A stretch of DNA of 64,000 nt from UBA6168 sp964508135 (lineage in GTDB: Bacteria > Bacteroidota > Bacteroidia > Chitinophagales > Saprospiraceae), in the NCBI GenBank assembly GCA_964508135.1, contig CAZDSU010000019.1:30303-94302 (forward strand), read 5' to 3'. Under the pieces are notes generated by a model. The model saw only the letters and a program-made list of their open reading frames with translations. It was not told the origin of the DNA and did no database searches. A program made the position numbers and the translations under genes. Shown one piece after another: positions 12,501-19,322 of this stretch (position 1 is its first letter; the number at the start of each line of letters is the position of its first letter).

Positions 12501-14108
12501 ACCAACGCTTGAGCGGCTGTTGGTGAAAGTAAAGCTGGAAATCGGGTCGAGAATATTGTAGGTAAATGTGTATTCGTATTTGGTCCAACTCAGGTCCGTG
12601 GCACTTTCACTGGCGGGTACTGCCCAAGAATTCAATTCCTTGAACCCACTGACGTAGCTGAACTCCAAGGCAAGCAGACCTGCACTTTGGGCAGGAATAG
12701 TGCCATTTGGAAGGCCGCTGCTGTTCAATCCCAGTTTTCTGGATGCTGCATAAAAACAGAAGGTGTAAGTCTCGCCGTCTTCCAGCAGGAGGTTGTTGGA
12801 AAAGTCGGAGTTGGAAGTCCAACAGTCGCCACTGTTCGCCAGCCAGACATAGTAGTTACCTTCTGGGTTGTTAACGGTGTTGGTGGCATCATTCACCAAA
12901 AACAAATAGGGCGAAGAAATGCCCGCCGACCAAGGATAGAGACTGGTGTCGTTGCCGTTTGGTATTGCGGCAGCGGGCTTGCCATCCAAGGTGTAAGGAA
13001 AAGAACCCACGTTGGAGGCTTCATACCCACCATTCCCAATCATGTTTTGAGCACAACCACAACCAAGGTCGAAGCTCGTTCCACCCAGAGGGTTTATTCT
13101 GCTAAAGCAAAAATCGTCAACCAACTGCAAGCCGCCAGACGATTTGTACGCACCAATTTCTGCGTAAACTGCATTGGATGGCGCTTTTCCTTTTAGGGTA
13201 AACTGCGTATATGAGGTTGTCGTGAGTACAATAGGTTGAACGATGTCGGAGATGTTGCTCCCACTCGCATCTTTCCAGGTAAGGTATATTTCAGCATAAT
13301 TTACGCTTCCGCTTAATTTCGACCACGCAGTGATCTGGTAAGTTTCGCCTGGGGTTACAGCTATCCGGCGGTATAAGCTGCCTTCCGTGCTACCAAGTTG
13401 CCCAGCCCCAGTGCCTGATTTTGCATCGGAGACGATAGAGGTCGTAGTGTTCCAAGTGTCCCAACCCACTTTCCCAGTTTCATAGCCCGGATTTTCCACT
13501 AAGGTACACTCGTCAATAGCAGGTGTGGACTCTTCCAAGCAAAATTCATCGAGTTTCAGCTTTCCACTTCCACTTTTTTCAATAGTTACCCTAACGGAAT
13601 TGACTCCGGTAGGTGCAGTAGCGCTTTGACGATGCTCCGTATAGCTGGTAGTCGCTACGGACATGATTGTCTCGCTAAGGACAGTGCTGCTGGCATTCAA
13701 GAACTCCAGTTTTACAACGACCCAACTTGGTGTCCCCTCAATCTTGGCGTATGCCGAAAGCGTATAAACATTGCCAGCCGTTACGCCAGTCTTGGATTGG
13801 GTCATGGTCGCCCAACTGGAGGTAAGCTCGACTGCCCTACCACCCGCATAAGCATCCGTAATGGAAGTCACTGTGCCCGAGGTTGTCCACCCTGTGAGAT
13901 TGGTGTTCAGGTCGGTGTTGGTAAGCAGGATGCAGGCAGGTGGCATGAACATCGCCATCTGCTTGTCAAATTGCGCCTCGAATCGCTGGAATATTTTAAC
14001 GGCAAACCCCTTGTTTGACAAAGGCTCCAATGCAAAAACATCCTGTACCGTACAGAGCAAAATCACATAAATTGAGACCAGATTGAGTGTAAACCTTTTA
14101 GACTTCAT
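3564..14108 (-). CDS. Giant multidomain secreted adhesin-like protein
   Basis: A single frame of 3514 residues with a signal peptide (MKSKRFTLNLVSIYVILLCTVQDVFA). In order one sees: carbohydrate-binding-like beta domains (about 45-560), a PA14 domain (about 560-715), a LamG/concanavalin-like domain (about 785-995, AWWTFEEN...GGWHHVAVVF), about seven Ig-like repeats of about 100 residues with the motif EYKWQ...W.DI......YDPP.I...T.YRR.AR (about 1025-1860), a cadherin-like Big domain, an HYR-type domain, two lectin-like repeats (about 2045-2320), another HYR-like domain, long thrombospondin type-3 arrays (DTDGDGIPD-type, Ca-binding, about 2465-2950 and 3215-3470), and between them a conserved Bacteroidota module with LLQRDGDV, ALRHRNHLGV and ALWAGDFN. 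No standard T9SS C-terminal domain is visible; the protein ends in a KITIC...GPCQN segment. It is probably a surface adhesin binding glycans. No partner gene adjoins it. Confidence 0.85.
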   Translation of the reverse strand: MKSKRFTLNLVSIYVILLCTVQDVFALEPLSNKGFAVKIFQRFEAQFDKQMAMFMPPACILLTNTDLNTNLTGWTTSGTVTSITDAYAGGRAVELTSSWATMTQSKTGVTAGNVYTLSAYAKIEGTPSWVVVKLEFLNASSTVLSETIMSVATTSYTEHRQSATAPTGVNSVRVTIEKSGSGKLKLDEFCLEESTPAIDECTLVENPGYETGKVGWDTWNTTTSIVSDAKSGTGAGQLGSTEGSLYRRIAVTPGETYQITAWSKLSGSVNYAEIYLTWKDASGSNISDIVQPIVLTTTSYTQFTLKGKAPSNAVYAEIGAYKSSGGLQLVDDFCFSRINPLGGTSFDLGCGCAQNMIGNGGYEASNVGSFPYTLDGKPAAAIPNGNDTSLYPWSAGISSPYLFLVNDATNTVNNPEGNYYVWLANSGDCWTSNSDFSNNLLLEDGETYTFCFYAASRKLGLNSSGLPNGTIPAQSAGLLALEFSYVSGFKELNSWAVPASESATDLSWTKYEYTFTYNILDPISSFTFTNSRSSVGMYIDAVSLSKVNCPAAVTCNTGGLTYERWGGITGISVNNLLSNVDYPNNYDETGFLNSFQGPLNYSNDFGTRVYGYLVPPTTGNYTFTVTSGDASKLYLSTDNNNLNKSLIAEVTGFTGVAEYTKYAAQTSTSKALVAGQPYYIELLQKAGSTNSDHFQVYWQTPSSSTRTLIPGTALRPVCSTEVCDNGRDDDFDGLTDCADPDCSSGMSGSYSITNEACGVANGGITMTPTGGDTPYSYRWSDMVENAWWTFEENTNDVSGNGKHANGVTGYPIYVSDAVQGNKSLYFNGSTAIRYSIDGGFMEVAANNLTVSMWIKPDNLSGTKVLFEEGGSSSSSGVGLAMQLNNSTLQATIRRSSSTSYSAGTLAFPNDGGWHHVAVVFAAGKIQLFLDGVAGTQTTSNFTSLTAHSNNGGIGGAQSGSVISSSINYYKGKMDDVRYFFNTALPATKIADLAANNGVRSSLAAGNYNVTVTSASGCSITQAISVASGGNYTSGGTISGEESGCGTSFNPALITSSTAPSPGTGTTEYKWQSSINGTTWSDIASTNSATYDPPSIANNTHYRRAARLLPCTGWVYSNSILKSLTANFTTGGSISSDESQCGGYDPQLMVGTLPTSGNDVTWKVDPPVSGSANGATYTITNQNGEPMFLTVTGQNVTKVTVKGGTPTATYTTPPFVNLTSPTNPDNGTPYGISHFDIWVSGAVNGTAEYKWQESIDDGTTWTDIASSNTANYDPPHIDQTTKYRRGARVSECSSLPAGGWLFTNIVTKTVELNITDPGIIVGDEDNCGSFDPGVISSVTTPSGGAGGSLVYQWQLSVNGGTTWSDITGAATATLDPITITTTTQYRRGARRRTCGSFVYSNAVVKMVAANFTSAGSISGTESNCTAFNPTIISSFALPSGGVDGYTTYRWQQSTDLGATWNDIAGATAIDYDPSAIMVTTTWYRRQTRRAPCAAWINSNTVVKEVKETPISAIEFGPTTTNGFICEAVSYQFQAEDAGVGATYSWSFGSYATPSTATGIGPFTVSFNVPNSIASTAIPVQLTVTKNGCQGISTTNYNVRPPFTVSSVTSISPTACNVADGSLTVSASSPTGTSLEASINGTTWIPSPMNFTGLGPGSYNIWVRYSGDECETYWGYKIIEEPTNPNPVFSSWNTSSACQGAIFTVSGSASSGSTVTWNFGVDAVPATASGLGPHSVYYTSGGIKTMRISATNSGCTGYEEKNFTVIANFTSAGVIGNDEALCANGVPTTMTSISAPVGGYGGSINYAWEQSQLLGTVWSSFTTISGATSASYTPPSISVPTQYRRRTRRSTCGSWLYSNVVTKTVTQTPMPANDMFSNACPGFVFVGYVGTNDANLSGPIFSIVTQPSNGFLDMDTDGEFYYIPNTTFCGGDEFTYQVCNSTTGCCNTAVANIDMSDNQAPSLNNIPGDLSVHCDEEIPLPPVVDAFENCGSVWLSFDQETTQGIDSCSIYSHLLTRVWTASDYCGNSVIDHQVITVQDITAPNIYRIYTLPNGKRLIAGVMKNVTHRWKTISFPIQFTAQPVLLTQVVSKNDNSAVVTRVRNVSTSQFQLRLQEEEGNDGLHTEENVAWIAIEKGASANGFRFEANTKLVSNVAATATFAQSYPTPNFVGQIQTFNENNPATVRYNSLSSGNAVIFCQEETSGDPEMNHGFETVGYMAFSGTGDFRNQSGETFGEASSVTVGHNFQTINFVHRYQNPVVVLGGLAMTDASPATIRVQNLTQTSFQVQIDEWDYLDGAHDPTQVSYMVVEGSIPFDQEVECSAVPAKPTIGYEIAAVDNCDISTPLVITDSEWNFNCQSETTLTRTFYVRDECGNYTELQQIFTLRDETPPTFSVPADITITCDDDKDDLTITGDVTNEADNCASSLEATYQDNLSFQSGCSGYVLRLWTLVDLCGNSVTKNQTIYYTSGNDTDNDGVVDDFDLDSDNDGIPDIIEGNTDSDGDGVPNYRDLDCDNDGIPDIIEAGFVDRNGDGMVDNALQLGWDNDGDGYTYGYDANDNNASVTTSVIFNTTVLDPDGDGMLNFTDLDSDNDGIPDLIEAGGVDNDGNGRIDYPIPSDPTSMEDGDSDGYASVYDPDEDVIPGDENPSRALIKYDGIDYSGGDPSTNPDYDSDGIPDFLDLDSDNDGIPDLIEVGGVDENGDGRVDLLTEFDDAARDGFHDDFVARPRVRTEPDGVVIDGRPEDVNNDGTVYLVGDDDNDNLLNFRDLDTDGDGIRDMAELRMFSFDQDGDGMIDVLIDNNDDGFHDGLASIGFVSTDPDGTNNDGEPTDDSDTDTSPYITVITDGMIGEVNGQPDVDDDGDGILNFRDLDSDGDGVRDDLEDRNRNGIVETNEMNPLNVDTDGDGLPDGIEDTNQNGFFDEGETSPILVDTDGDLLADNLEDLNFDGIVDFGESNPRDACDPFISSSCVGVKIQVRALLQGPTVGTGNSDLMKDGLRAKGVIPTDEPYKSIDLFKLANEGGTEVCDPAAFTLTGENAIVDWVLIELRHLAKPDSIVATRSALLQRDGDVIMPNGDSILSFNLVRSGNYYVALRHRNHLGVVTENFFLLSKTVTLFDFTDPTLKTKGSNSRVDVGGGEMALWAGDFNSNRQTVYQGPSNDVLTLFFHIVMNTNNTTLLANYISSGYVMTDFDLDGNSIFQGPGNDKSAMLIHTTLSNSENANSFANFVVGDKLPETNHPSAAPRCGDDKTVATCDFDDDGTINDLDLDDDNDGVYDVDDINPYNPNSDSDADGISDNVECGGDGRYNPSEDTNPLVQDTDGDGLKDGQEDSNKNGVQDGNESNPLDRCSPTSTTSLCDFDGDGIINAFDLDDDNDGVADVNDVSDFSTSSDSDSDGISDGEETGFDGIYHAGTDSNPLNACDPNPSMGSCTPVDQDGDGYFENYPVTHQLFDQSDLNPCVPSSSVSVCPCEDTDGDGKITICSNPGSIDQKTRYISLWLWPTYFAEGATCGPCQN

Positions 14109-14565
14109 AAGTTTTTGTTTTTGAGTGCCAGTGCTGAGAAATATGGGGGTGTTCCAAATTTTTCATTTGCATGCAATGCCTAAAACTGTTGCATCATTTG
14201 GGTTTCAAAAACGAGCATTAGCAAACCCAGTTAGCGTTGCCGAAGGCTTTCTCGATTTTGTTTTTCCAAGACCAAAATGTAGTTGTGAGAAGGAAGTGGA
14301 TGTACCAATACCAACGAAAGGAAGGAAGTCTTGAGCCTTAGTGCTCTTCGATTTGACAAAGGATGTTTTGTTCAATTTCATGTTTTTGTCTTCTACGTTC
14401 GCCCTGTTTCCAAAAAATAGGTAAATGTCTTTAAGAGGGAATCTTAATGTTGAAATCCGGAGGAGGAGGATGGGAGATGAAAAGTCGAGGAGGGATAACC
14501 AAATGCTGCAGTGACAAACACTATGCCAACAGGTGAATGCGAATTGCCGTTGCTGCAAAACTCAC
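14109..14565. other. Upstream region of the giant gene, no secure gene
   Basis: This stretch lies between the giant gene and the end of ftsZ. It should hold the giant gene's promoter, but no clear TAnnTTTG box was found. A minus-strand frame (14205-14381 from an internal ATG, MKLNKTSFVKSKSTKAQ) could encode a 58-residue peptide; nothing supports it beyond being open. Confidence 0.35.
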
Positions 14566-14603
14566 AAAAACAAAAAAGGCTTGGACCATGAAAGACCCAA
14601 GCC
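14566..14603 (-). terminator. Intrinsic terminator of the dcw operon
   Basis: On the minus strand the stem GGCTTGG-GTC / GGTCCAAGCC with a short loop is followed by TTTTTTGTTTTT. It lies about 110 bases past the ftsZ stop, so it is the likely end of the division and cell-wall transcript. Confidence 0.7.
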
Positions 14604-14642
14604 CAAAACTTGGCTTAGCAAGTTATGATGGCTAAAAATAAA

Positions 14643-14707
14643 AAACTTTTAATTGTGAACGGTGAATTGTGAACGGCTCGCACAGTTCACAGTTCACAAT
14701 TAAAAGT
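14643..14707. repeat. Inverted 7-bp repeat pair after ftsZ
   Basis: Inverted arms AACTTTTAATTGTGAAC / GTTCACAATTAAAAGTT enclose further AATTGTG-type units on a 7-bp period. The element abuts the ftsZ stop codon. Confidence 0.8.
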
Positions 14708-14709
14708 TC

Positions 14710-16173
14710 TCAATCCACATTGTCGTGGAGGAACGAATTGCCCTCCCTCAACTGCGGCTCTGCTTCGCTTTCCGAAATCGTCCATTTGGAGTAGGCGATT
14801 TCATCCGAACCGGGCACGTCTTCCAAGTTCACTCCCTTGCGGAGGTAGGCTGGCACGTTCTCCAGTTCGTTCACCGCCTGCGGGTTGCTGAGTTTCGGCT
14901 TGGTGCCGATGTTCGCCAAGCGTTCCTTCCGACGACGCTCCGCTTCCAAACGGTGTTGGCGCTCCTCTTCCTCACGGTCACGGTTGTTCCGCACATAAGG
15001 CTCTTCCCGATGAAAACGGTTGTATTTGTTGAACTTTTCCGTCACGTCCGGGAAATCAATGGTATTGTCCACCTCCTTTTCTTCCTCAGCTCCAAGCGTG
15101 CTCAAAAAGTTTTTTTTTGGCGAAAACTCGTCATCGTCCAACGAAACTTTCACTGGCCTGGCATTGGACTCCGGCTTGGCACCTGGGATGGCAGCTTTGG
15201 TTTGGTTTCGCTCAAATCCTGTGGCAATGATGGTCACACTCAACTTGTCGCCGAGCGTCTCGTCGTAGCAGTTGCCCCAGATGAGGTTCGTGCCAGCGCC
15301 CGCTTCCTCTTGGACGAACTCCGTGATTTCAAAAATCTCCTCCATCGTCACCTCTTTTTTACCGGAGGTGATATTGATGAGGATGTGCTGCGCACCCCGA
15401 ATGTTGTTCTCTTCGAGCAGCGGCGAGTTCAGCGCCTCGTCCACGGCACGCTTCGCTCGGTTGTCGCCTTCGGCAATGGCCGTGCCCATGATGGCCACCC
15501 CACTGTCACGCATTACCGTGTTCACGTCCTCGAAGTCCACGTTCACGTAGCCCGGAACGGTGATGATCTCTGCAATTCCCTTGGCCGCTGTGGTCAGGAT
15601 GTTGTCCGCCTGCCCGAAAGCCTGCGAAATGGTCAGGTTGCCGTGGATGGCTTTTAGCTTGTCATTCGAGATGACGATGATGGTGTCCACGTACTTTTTC
15701 AGTTCATCCAAGCCTTCGTGGCCCTGATAGACCCGCTTGTTTCCCTCAAAAGTGAACGGCAACGTCACGATGCCCACCGTCAGGATGTCCATCTCCTGCG
15801 CTGCCCGTGCGATGATGGGCGCCGCACCTGTGCCAGTGCCACCGCCCATGCCAGCGGTGATGAAAAGCATCTTGCAATTGTTGCCGAGGTAGGTCCTCAC
15901 CTCCTCGATGCTCTCCTCCGCTGACAACTTTCCGATATTGGGTTTTGAGCCAGCGCCACGCCCCTCGGTGAGTGTCGGGCCGAGCTGTATTTTGGTTTGC
16001 ACAGGGCTTTGGGCCATGGCCTGCTCGTCGGTGTTGCAGATGGCAAAATCCACCCCAACGATGCCCTGCTTAAACATGTGGTTTACAGCGTTCGAGCCGC
16101 CGCCGCCGACGCCAATTACCTTGATGATGGGTGCGCCGCTATTTCTGTTGTCGTCAATTAATTTGAATATCAT
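14710..16173 (-). CDS. ftsZ: Cell division protein FtsZ
   Basis: Tubulin-like GTPase that polymerises into the Z ring. The GTP-binding signature GGGTGTGAAP is present, with the N-terminal KVIGVGGGGSNAVNHM loop. The protein has 487 residues from ATG 16173 (MIFKLIDDNRNSG). An upstream in-frame ATG (16254) would add 27 residues encoded by the repeat between ftsA and ftsZ, so it was rejected. The C-terminal end, GNSFLHDNVD, fits the conserved Bacteroidota FtsZ tail expected to contact FtsA. It is the last gene of the dcw cluster, 87 bases after ftsA. Confidence 0.97.
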   Translation of the reverse strand: MIFKLIDDNRNSGAPIIKVIGVGGGGSNAVNHMFKQGIVGVDFAICNTDEQAMAQSPVQTKIQLGPTLTEGRGAGSKPNIGKLSAEESIEEVRTYLGNNCKMLFITAGMGGGTGTGAAPIIARAAQEMDILTVGIVTLPFTFEGNKRVYQGHEGLDELKKYVDTIIVISNDKLKAIHGNLTISQAFGQADNILTTAAKGIAEIITVPGYVNVDFEDVNTVMRDSGVAIMGTAIAEGDNRAKRAVDEALNSPLLEENNIRGAQHILINITSGKKEVTMEEIFEITEFVQEEAGAGTNLIWGNCYDETLGDKLSVTIIATGFERNQTKAAIPGAKPESNARPVKVSLDDDEFSPKKNFLSTLGAEEEKEVDNTIDFPDVTEKFNKYNRFHREEPYVRNNRDREEEERQHRLEAERRRKERLANIGTKPKLSNPQAVNELENVPAYLRKGVNLEDVPGSDEIAYSKWTISESEAEPQLREGNSFLHDNVD

Positions 16174-16188
16174 AACTGCTAAATTTGA

Positions 16189-16257
16189 GGAATGAGGAAT
16201 GAGGAACGAGGGATGAGAAGGCGGGACGTTCATCCCTCGTTCCTCATTCCTCATTCC
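16189..16257. repeat. Perfect inverted pair of 7-bp repeats between ftsA and ftsZ
   Basis: Two 28-bp arms (16189-16216 and 16230-16257), perfectly complementary, each made of GAGGAAT-type 7-bp units. In RNA this forms a long hairpin just upstream of the ftsZ start. Confidence 0.9.
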
Positions 16258-16260
16258 TGT

Positions 16261-17613
16261 TTAGAATTCTGCGTCTGGTTCGGTCTGGAACCATTCTTTC
16301 GTTTTTTGAAAAATTTTGTTGAAAAGGCCGTTGCCGCCTGCGCCTTCGGTCGAAAGTTCGGCTGCCTCCATTTCCTCCACGGCTTTTGCAGCCGCAGATT
16401 GTGGTTGCTGGATGCTTTCGTAGCGCACTTTCCCTTCTTCAACATCTTGGATGCCCTTCATCAACAAGCCGATGGCTGTGGAGAACACCGGGCTTTGCAA
16501 CTGCTCATGGTAGCCATGCGCAAGGTGCTCCACCGGAGTGCCAATGCGGGTGTTCATGCCCGTATGGAACTCGGCCAATTTGTCAATGTGGTTCATCAAG
16601 GCACCGCCGCCGGTGAGCACGAGGCCGCCAATCAGCTTGCCCTCATAGCCGCTCCTGCGGATTTCCCAGACCACGTAGTCCAGCACTTCCTCCACCCGTG
16701 CCTGAATGATGCGGGCGAGGTTTTTCTCAGAAATTTCTTTGTGTTCCCTGCCCTTGAGGCCGGGGATGGTGATGACACGGTTATCGTACACTTCATCGGC
16801 GAGCGCACTGCCAAACTTCACCTTGAGCTTCTCGGCCTGGCTCTGCATCACGTTACAGCCTTCCTTGATGTCTTTGGTGATGACGCCGCCGCCGAACGGG
16901 ATGACCGCCGTGTGGCGAATGATGCCGTCCTTGAAAATGGTAATATCCGTGGTGCCACCACCAATATCTACCAATGCTACACCAGCTTCTTTTTCCTCTT
17001 CGGAAAGTACCGCCGTGGCGCTGGCAATCGGTTCGAGCATCAGGTTGGCTACCTTCAAGCCTGCCCGCTCCACGCATTTCACGATGTTTTGCGTAGCCGT
17101 AATTTGACCGGTGATGATATGGAAATTAGCCTCCAGGCGCACCCCGCTCATGCCGATAGGGTCAACGATACCCTGCTCGTCGTCCACAGTGTACTCCTGC
17201 GGGAGCACATGCAGGATTTTGTCGCCTGGCGGCAAAACGAGCTTGTACATGTCGTTCACGAGTCGGTCAATGTCCCGCTGTGCGATTTCCGTGTGCAGGT
17301 TGTCACGTGTCAGGAGGCCCCGGTGCTGAAGGCTCTTGATGTGCTGGCCTGCGATGCCCACGTGGGCCACCCGGAACTCGACGCCTGCCGCTCGTTGCGC
17401 AAGCGCAATGGCATCAGAAATGGCACGAACGGTTTTTTCGATGTTGCTGACAACGCCACGCATGACGCCTTCGCTCTCGACTTTGCCGACTCCAAGGATT
17501 TCAAGCCTGCCATGCTCGTTCTTGCGGCCGGCAATGGCGCAGACTTTCGTGGTGCCGATGTCAAGGGCGACCACCAAATCCTGGGAGGAGAAGTTTGGAT
17601 AATCCATAATCAT
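16261..17613 (-). CDS. ftsA: Cell division protein FtsA
   Basis: Actin-like ATPase that anchors FtsZ to the membrane, 450 residues. The phosphate-1 motif VALDIGTTKVCAIAGR and the phosphate-2 motif VDIGGGTTDITIF are clear, as is LVLTGGGALM near the adenosine pocket. The C-terminus (NKIFQKTKEWFQTEPDAEF) holds an amphipathic helix suited to membrane binding. Two ATG codons, 17613 and 17607, are possible starts. It lies between ftsQ and ftsZ as usual in Bacteroidota. Confidence 0.96.
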   Translation of the reverse strand: MIMDYPNFSSQDLVVALDIGTTKVCAIAGRKNEHGRLEILGVGKVESEGVMRGVVSNIEKTVRAISDAIALAQRAAGVEFRVAHVGIAGQHIKSLQHRGLLTRDNLHTEIAQRDIDRLVNDMYKLVLPPGDKILHVLPQEYTVDDEQGIVDPIGMSGVRLEANFHIITGQITATQNIVKCVERAGLKVANLMLEPIASATAVLSEEEKEAGVALVDIGGGTTDITIFKDGIIRHTAVIPFGGGVITKDIKEGCNVMQSQAEKLKVKFGSALADEVYDNRVITIPGLKGREHKEISEKNLARIIQARVEEVLDYVVWEIRRSGYEGKLIGGLVLTGGGALMNHIDKLAEFHTGMNTRIGTPVEHLAHGYHEQLQSPVFSTAIGLLMKGIQDVEEGKVRYESIQQPQSAAAKAVEEMEAAELSTEGAGGNGLFNKIFQKTKEWFQTEPDAEF

Positions 17614-17670
17614 GATGTTTAATGGCTCAATAGAATGAACTTGGTTATGTGTAAATCTGGCTGCAAATCA

Positions 17671-17748
17671 GAAATTAGAAATTGGAAATTGGAAATTATT
17701 AAACCGCAATGAGTGCCATAATTTCTCAATTTCTAATTTCTCAATTTC
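17671..17748. repeat. Inverted 7-bp repeat pair between ftsQ and ftsA
   Basis: Left arm 17671-17700 and right arm 17718-17748 are made of GAAATTG/GAAATTA units in opposite orientation. They fill nearly all of the gap between the two genes. Confidence 0.8.
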
Positions 17749-17762
17749 ATGTTTCCACCGGG

Positions 17763-18548
17763 TTATTTCCGCTCACATACGACCTGGTTGCGAAAGCGCA
17801 GGTCTATTGTCTTGTATTTTTGCCACCCTTCTCGGCTGAAGCCTTCTTCGTAAAAAGTCTGCAGCTTCTTGAACTTCGCCTCCACGTCCGTATCCAACTT
17901 CCCGAGTATGATGGACTGGTCGCCCACTATCGGCACCAGTACAAACTCATCTTTAGCATTGATGTGCACCTGCTCAAACATCGCCTTCCACAGTGGGTCG
18001 CTAAGGATGAAGTTTGTGAGTTCAAAGAGGTCCTTCATCCCGTTGTTTTTCTTCGTCAAAAACTCTGGCGTGTGCGGCGGGATGTTGCCCGTGGCCACCA
18101 GCGTCCTTGCGGTGAAGTGGCGTGAAAGTGGCACTTTTGCCCCTTCCTTGTCGAGGTAGTACTGCACCCCCAGCTTGTCCACCACCCGCAGAATCGGCAC
18201 CCGCTGCTCGATGTTTATTTTTATGTTGCTATTGGCCGTGAGTAAAACTTCGGCGTTTTTCACAAAAAGGTTCTCCTCCAATGCCCGCTCCACTTGGTCT
18301 TCGTCCACGAGGGAGGCGTTCTGTTCGTCGAGCGAGGAGCCGATGCTCCGCTCCACCAATTTTATCACGTCCATACTGTCAATGAGCAACGCCCCGTCTT
18401 CCAGCGGCTCCACTTCCACCACCGTGGCGCCCACCATCATGCCCTTCTTGCGCTCCACTGCCGCAATGAGGAGCATCAGCGTCAGGAACCCACCGCCTAT
18501 CCAGGCGATGCGGCGGAATGAAGAAGATTTGTTTGCGTTGTCGAGCAT
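17763..18548 (-). CDS. ftsQ: Cell division protein FtsQ
   Basis: A 261-residue bitopic protein with a short cytoplasmic start, one membrane helix (IAWIGGGFLTLMLLIAAV) and an extracytoplasmic POTRA/FtsQ domain (VDEDQVERALEENLFVKNAEVLLTANSNIKINIEQRVPILRVVDKLG, then YYLDKEGAKVPLSRHF). These are standard for Bacteroidota FtsQ, a divisome scaffold. It ends 149 bases before ftsA. Its start lies only 9 bases after the KilA-N gene, which separates it from murC. Confidence 0.92.
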   Translation of the reverse strand: MLDNANKSSSFRRIAWIGGGFLTLMLLIAAVERKKGMMVGATVVEVEPLEDGALLIDSMDVIKLVERSIGSSLDEQNASLVDEDQVERALEENLFVKNAEVLLTANSNIKINIEQRVPILRVVDKLGVQYYLDKEGAKVPLSRHFTARTLVATGNIPPHTPEFLTKKNNGMKDLFELTNFILSDPLWKAMFEQVHINAKDEFVLVPIVGDQSIILGKLDTDVEAKFKKLQTFYEEGFSREGWQKYKTIDLRFRNQVVCERK

Positions 18549-18557
18549 AGAAGTTGT

Positions 18558-19271
18558 TTATTTTATCACATCTTTCAACACATCTACGTGGTATGTTCTC
18601 ACTTTTCCATACCGCTCATCATGCGCTGAACCGGTCGGTATCTTCTTTGAACTGCTGGCCACCACCGCTTTTTTGCCCCATTCTTTTGCCAAATGGAGCG
18701 GACAAGCTATCCCGTTCAAGGCACAGTAGCCAGCTATCGTAAAGTAATGGTCGTCAACACTCAGGATTTTGGCTTCCAGTTCGTCAAGCCGTTCCGCCGT
18801 GTCGTCCAGTTCCTTCCGCACTTCGGAGTTGATTTTTTCCTGCTCTTCCCACTGTTGGGCGAGCAGTCGAAGCGTTGCGGAGAAACCTGTTGCCGGAACT
18901 TCTTTTAGCTCCGTTTTGCCTGTGGTCAGGAGTTCTTGTATCTTGTCGTACACCCAAAGTTCAAAGGCTGGTGAAAGCCAAGCTGCGAATTTTAGGGCGA
19001 GTTTTTCGTCCATCCAAGTGCCTTGGATTGGACTATAGGCATCCCCTCCTTTTATAACCCTCAAGACCTCCTTTCCAAAACCGATATCGCGATCGCGATA
19101 TCGGTTTTCAAGAAGTTCGATGAAGTCTTTAGTCGTCTTCAAGTAAAGAAAATGTGCAACCATTTTACCAAACGGCTTCGCCATTTCCGTTGCATTAATC
19201 ATCTTATTGCCATCGGCAAATTCAAAGGAAATCTTATGCCCTTCAAAGTCAATTTTGATGATGTCAGCCAT
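18558..19271 (-). CDS. KilA-N domain protein with in-frame palindromic cassette
   Basis: A 237-residue protein. Residues about 1-120 form a KilA-N-type DNA-binding domain (NKMINATEMAKPFGKMVAHFL, GTWMDEKLALKFAAWLSPAFELWVYDKIQELL), a fold known from phage antirepressors. A charged coiled-coil stretch follows (about 135-170, EEQEKINSEVRKELDDTAERLDELEAKIL), then a C-terminal domain with HYFTIAGYCALNGIACPLHLAKEWGKKA. Residues RYRDRDIG (about 56-63) are encoded by a perfect DNA palindrome, and six related palindromes stand in an array just upstream. The gene is inserted between murC and ftsQ in the same direction, so it may be transcribed with the cell-wall genes. It is not a usual dcw member and was presumably acquired. 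Its targets are unknown. Confidence 0.85.
   Translation of the reverse strand: MADIIKIDFEGHKISFEFADGNKMINATEMAKPFGKMVAHFLYLKTTKDFIELLENRYRDRDIGFGKEVLRVIKGGDAYSPIQGTWMDEKLALKFAAWLSPAFELWVYDKIQELLTTGKTELKEVPATGFSATLRLLAQQWEEQEKINSEVRKELDDTAERLDELEAKILSVDDHYFTIAGYCALNGIACPLHLAKEWGKKAVVASSSKKIPTGSAHDERYGKVRTYHVDVLKDVIK
19077..19108. repeat. Perfect 32-bp palindrome inside the KilA-N gene
   Basis: AAAACCGATATCGCGA followed by its exact reverse complement. Its 24-bp core (19081-19104) has the same CCG-TAT...ATA-CGG design and size as the array units at 19323-19556, and shares the flank TTGAAAACCGATA (minus strand) with one of them. It encodes RYRDRDIG of the KilA-N protein. Confidence 0.9.
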
Positions 19272-19322
19272 GTTTGTTCAAAGTTTTTAGTGAATGTCCT
19301 TTTTGAACACATTTATATTTTT

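Noticed and set aside
14205..14558. 117-residue minus-strand frame upstream of the giant gene
   Set aside because: No recognisable family; composition at the start is non-protein-like and only a short part from 14381 is plausible.
16174..16254. N-terminal extension of FtsZ (MRNEERGMNV...)
   Set aside because: Encoded by the inverted 7-bp repeat element; FtsZ proteins start at the IFKLIDDN-type segment.
16192..17622. 476-residue plus-strand frame opposite ftsA
   Set aside because: Antisense shadow; its first residues come from the repeat between ftsA and ftsZ and the ftsA frame is clearly real.
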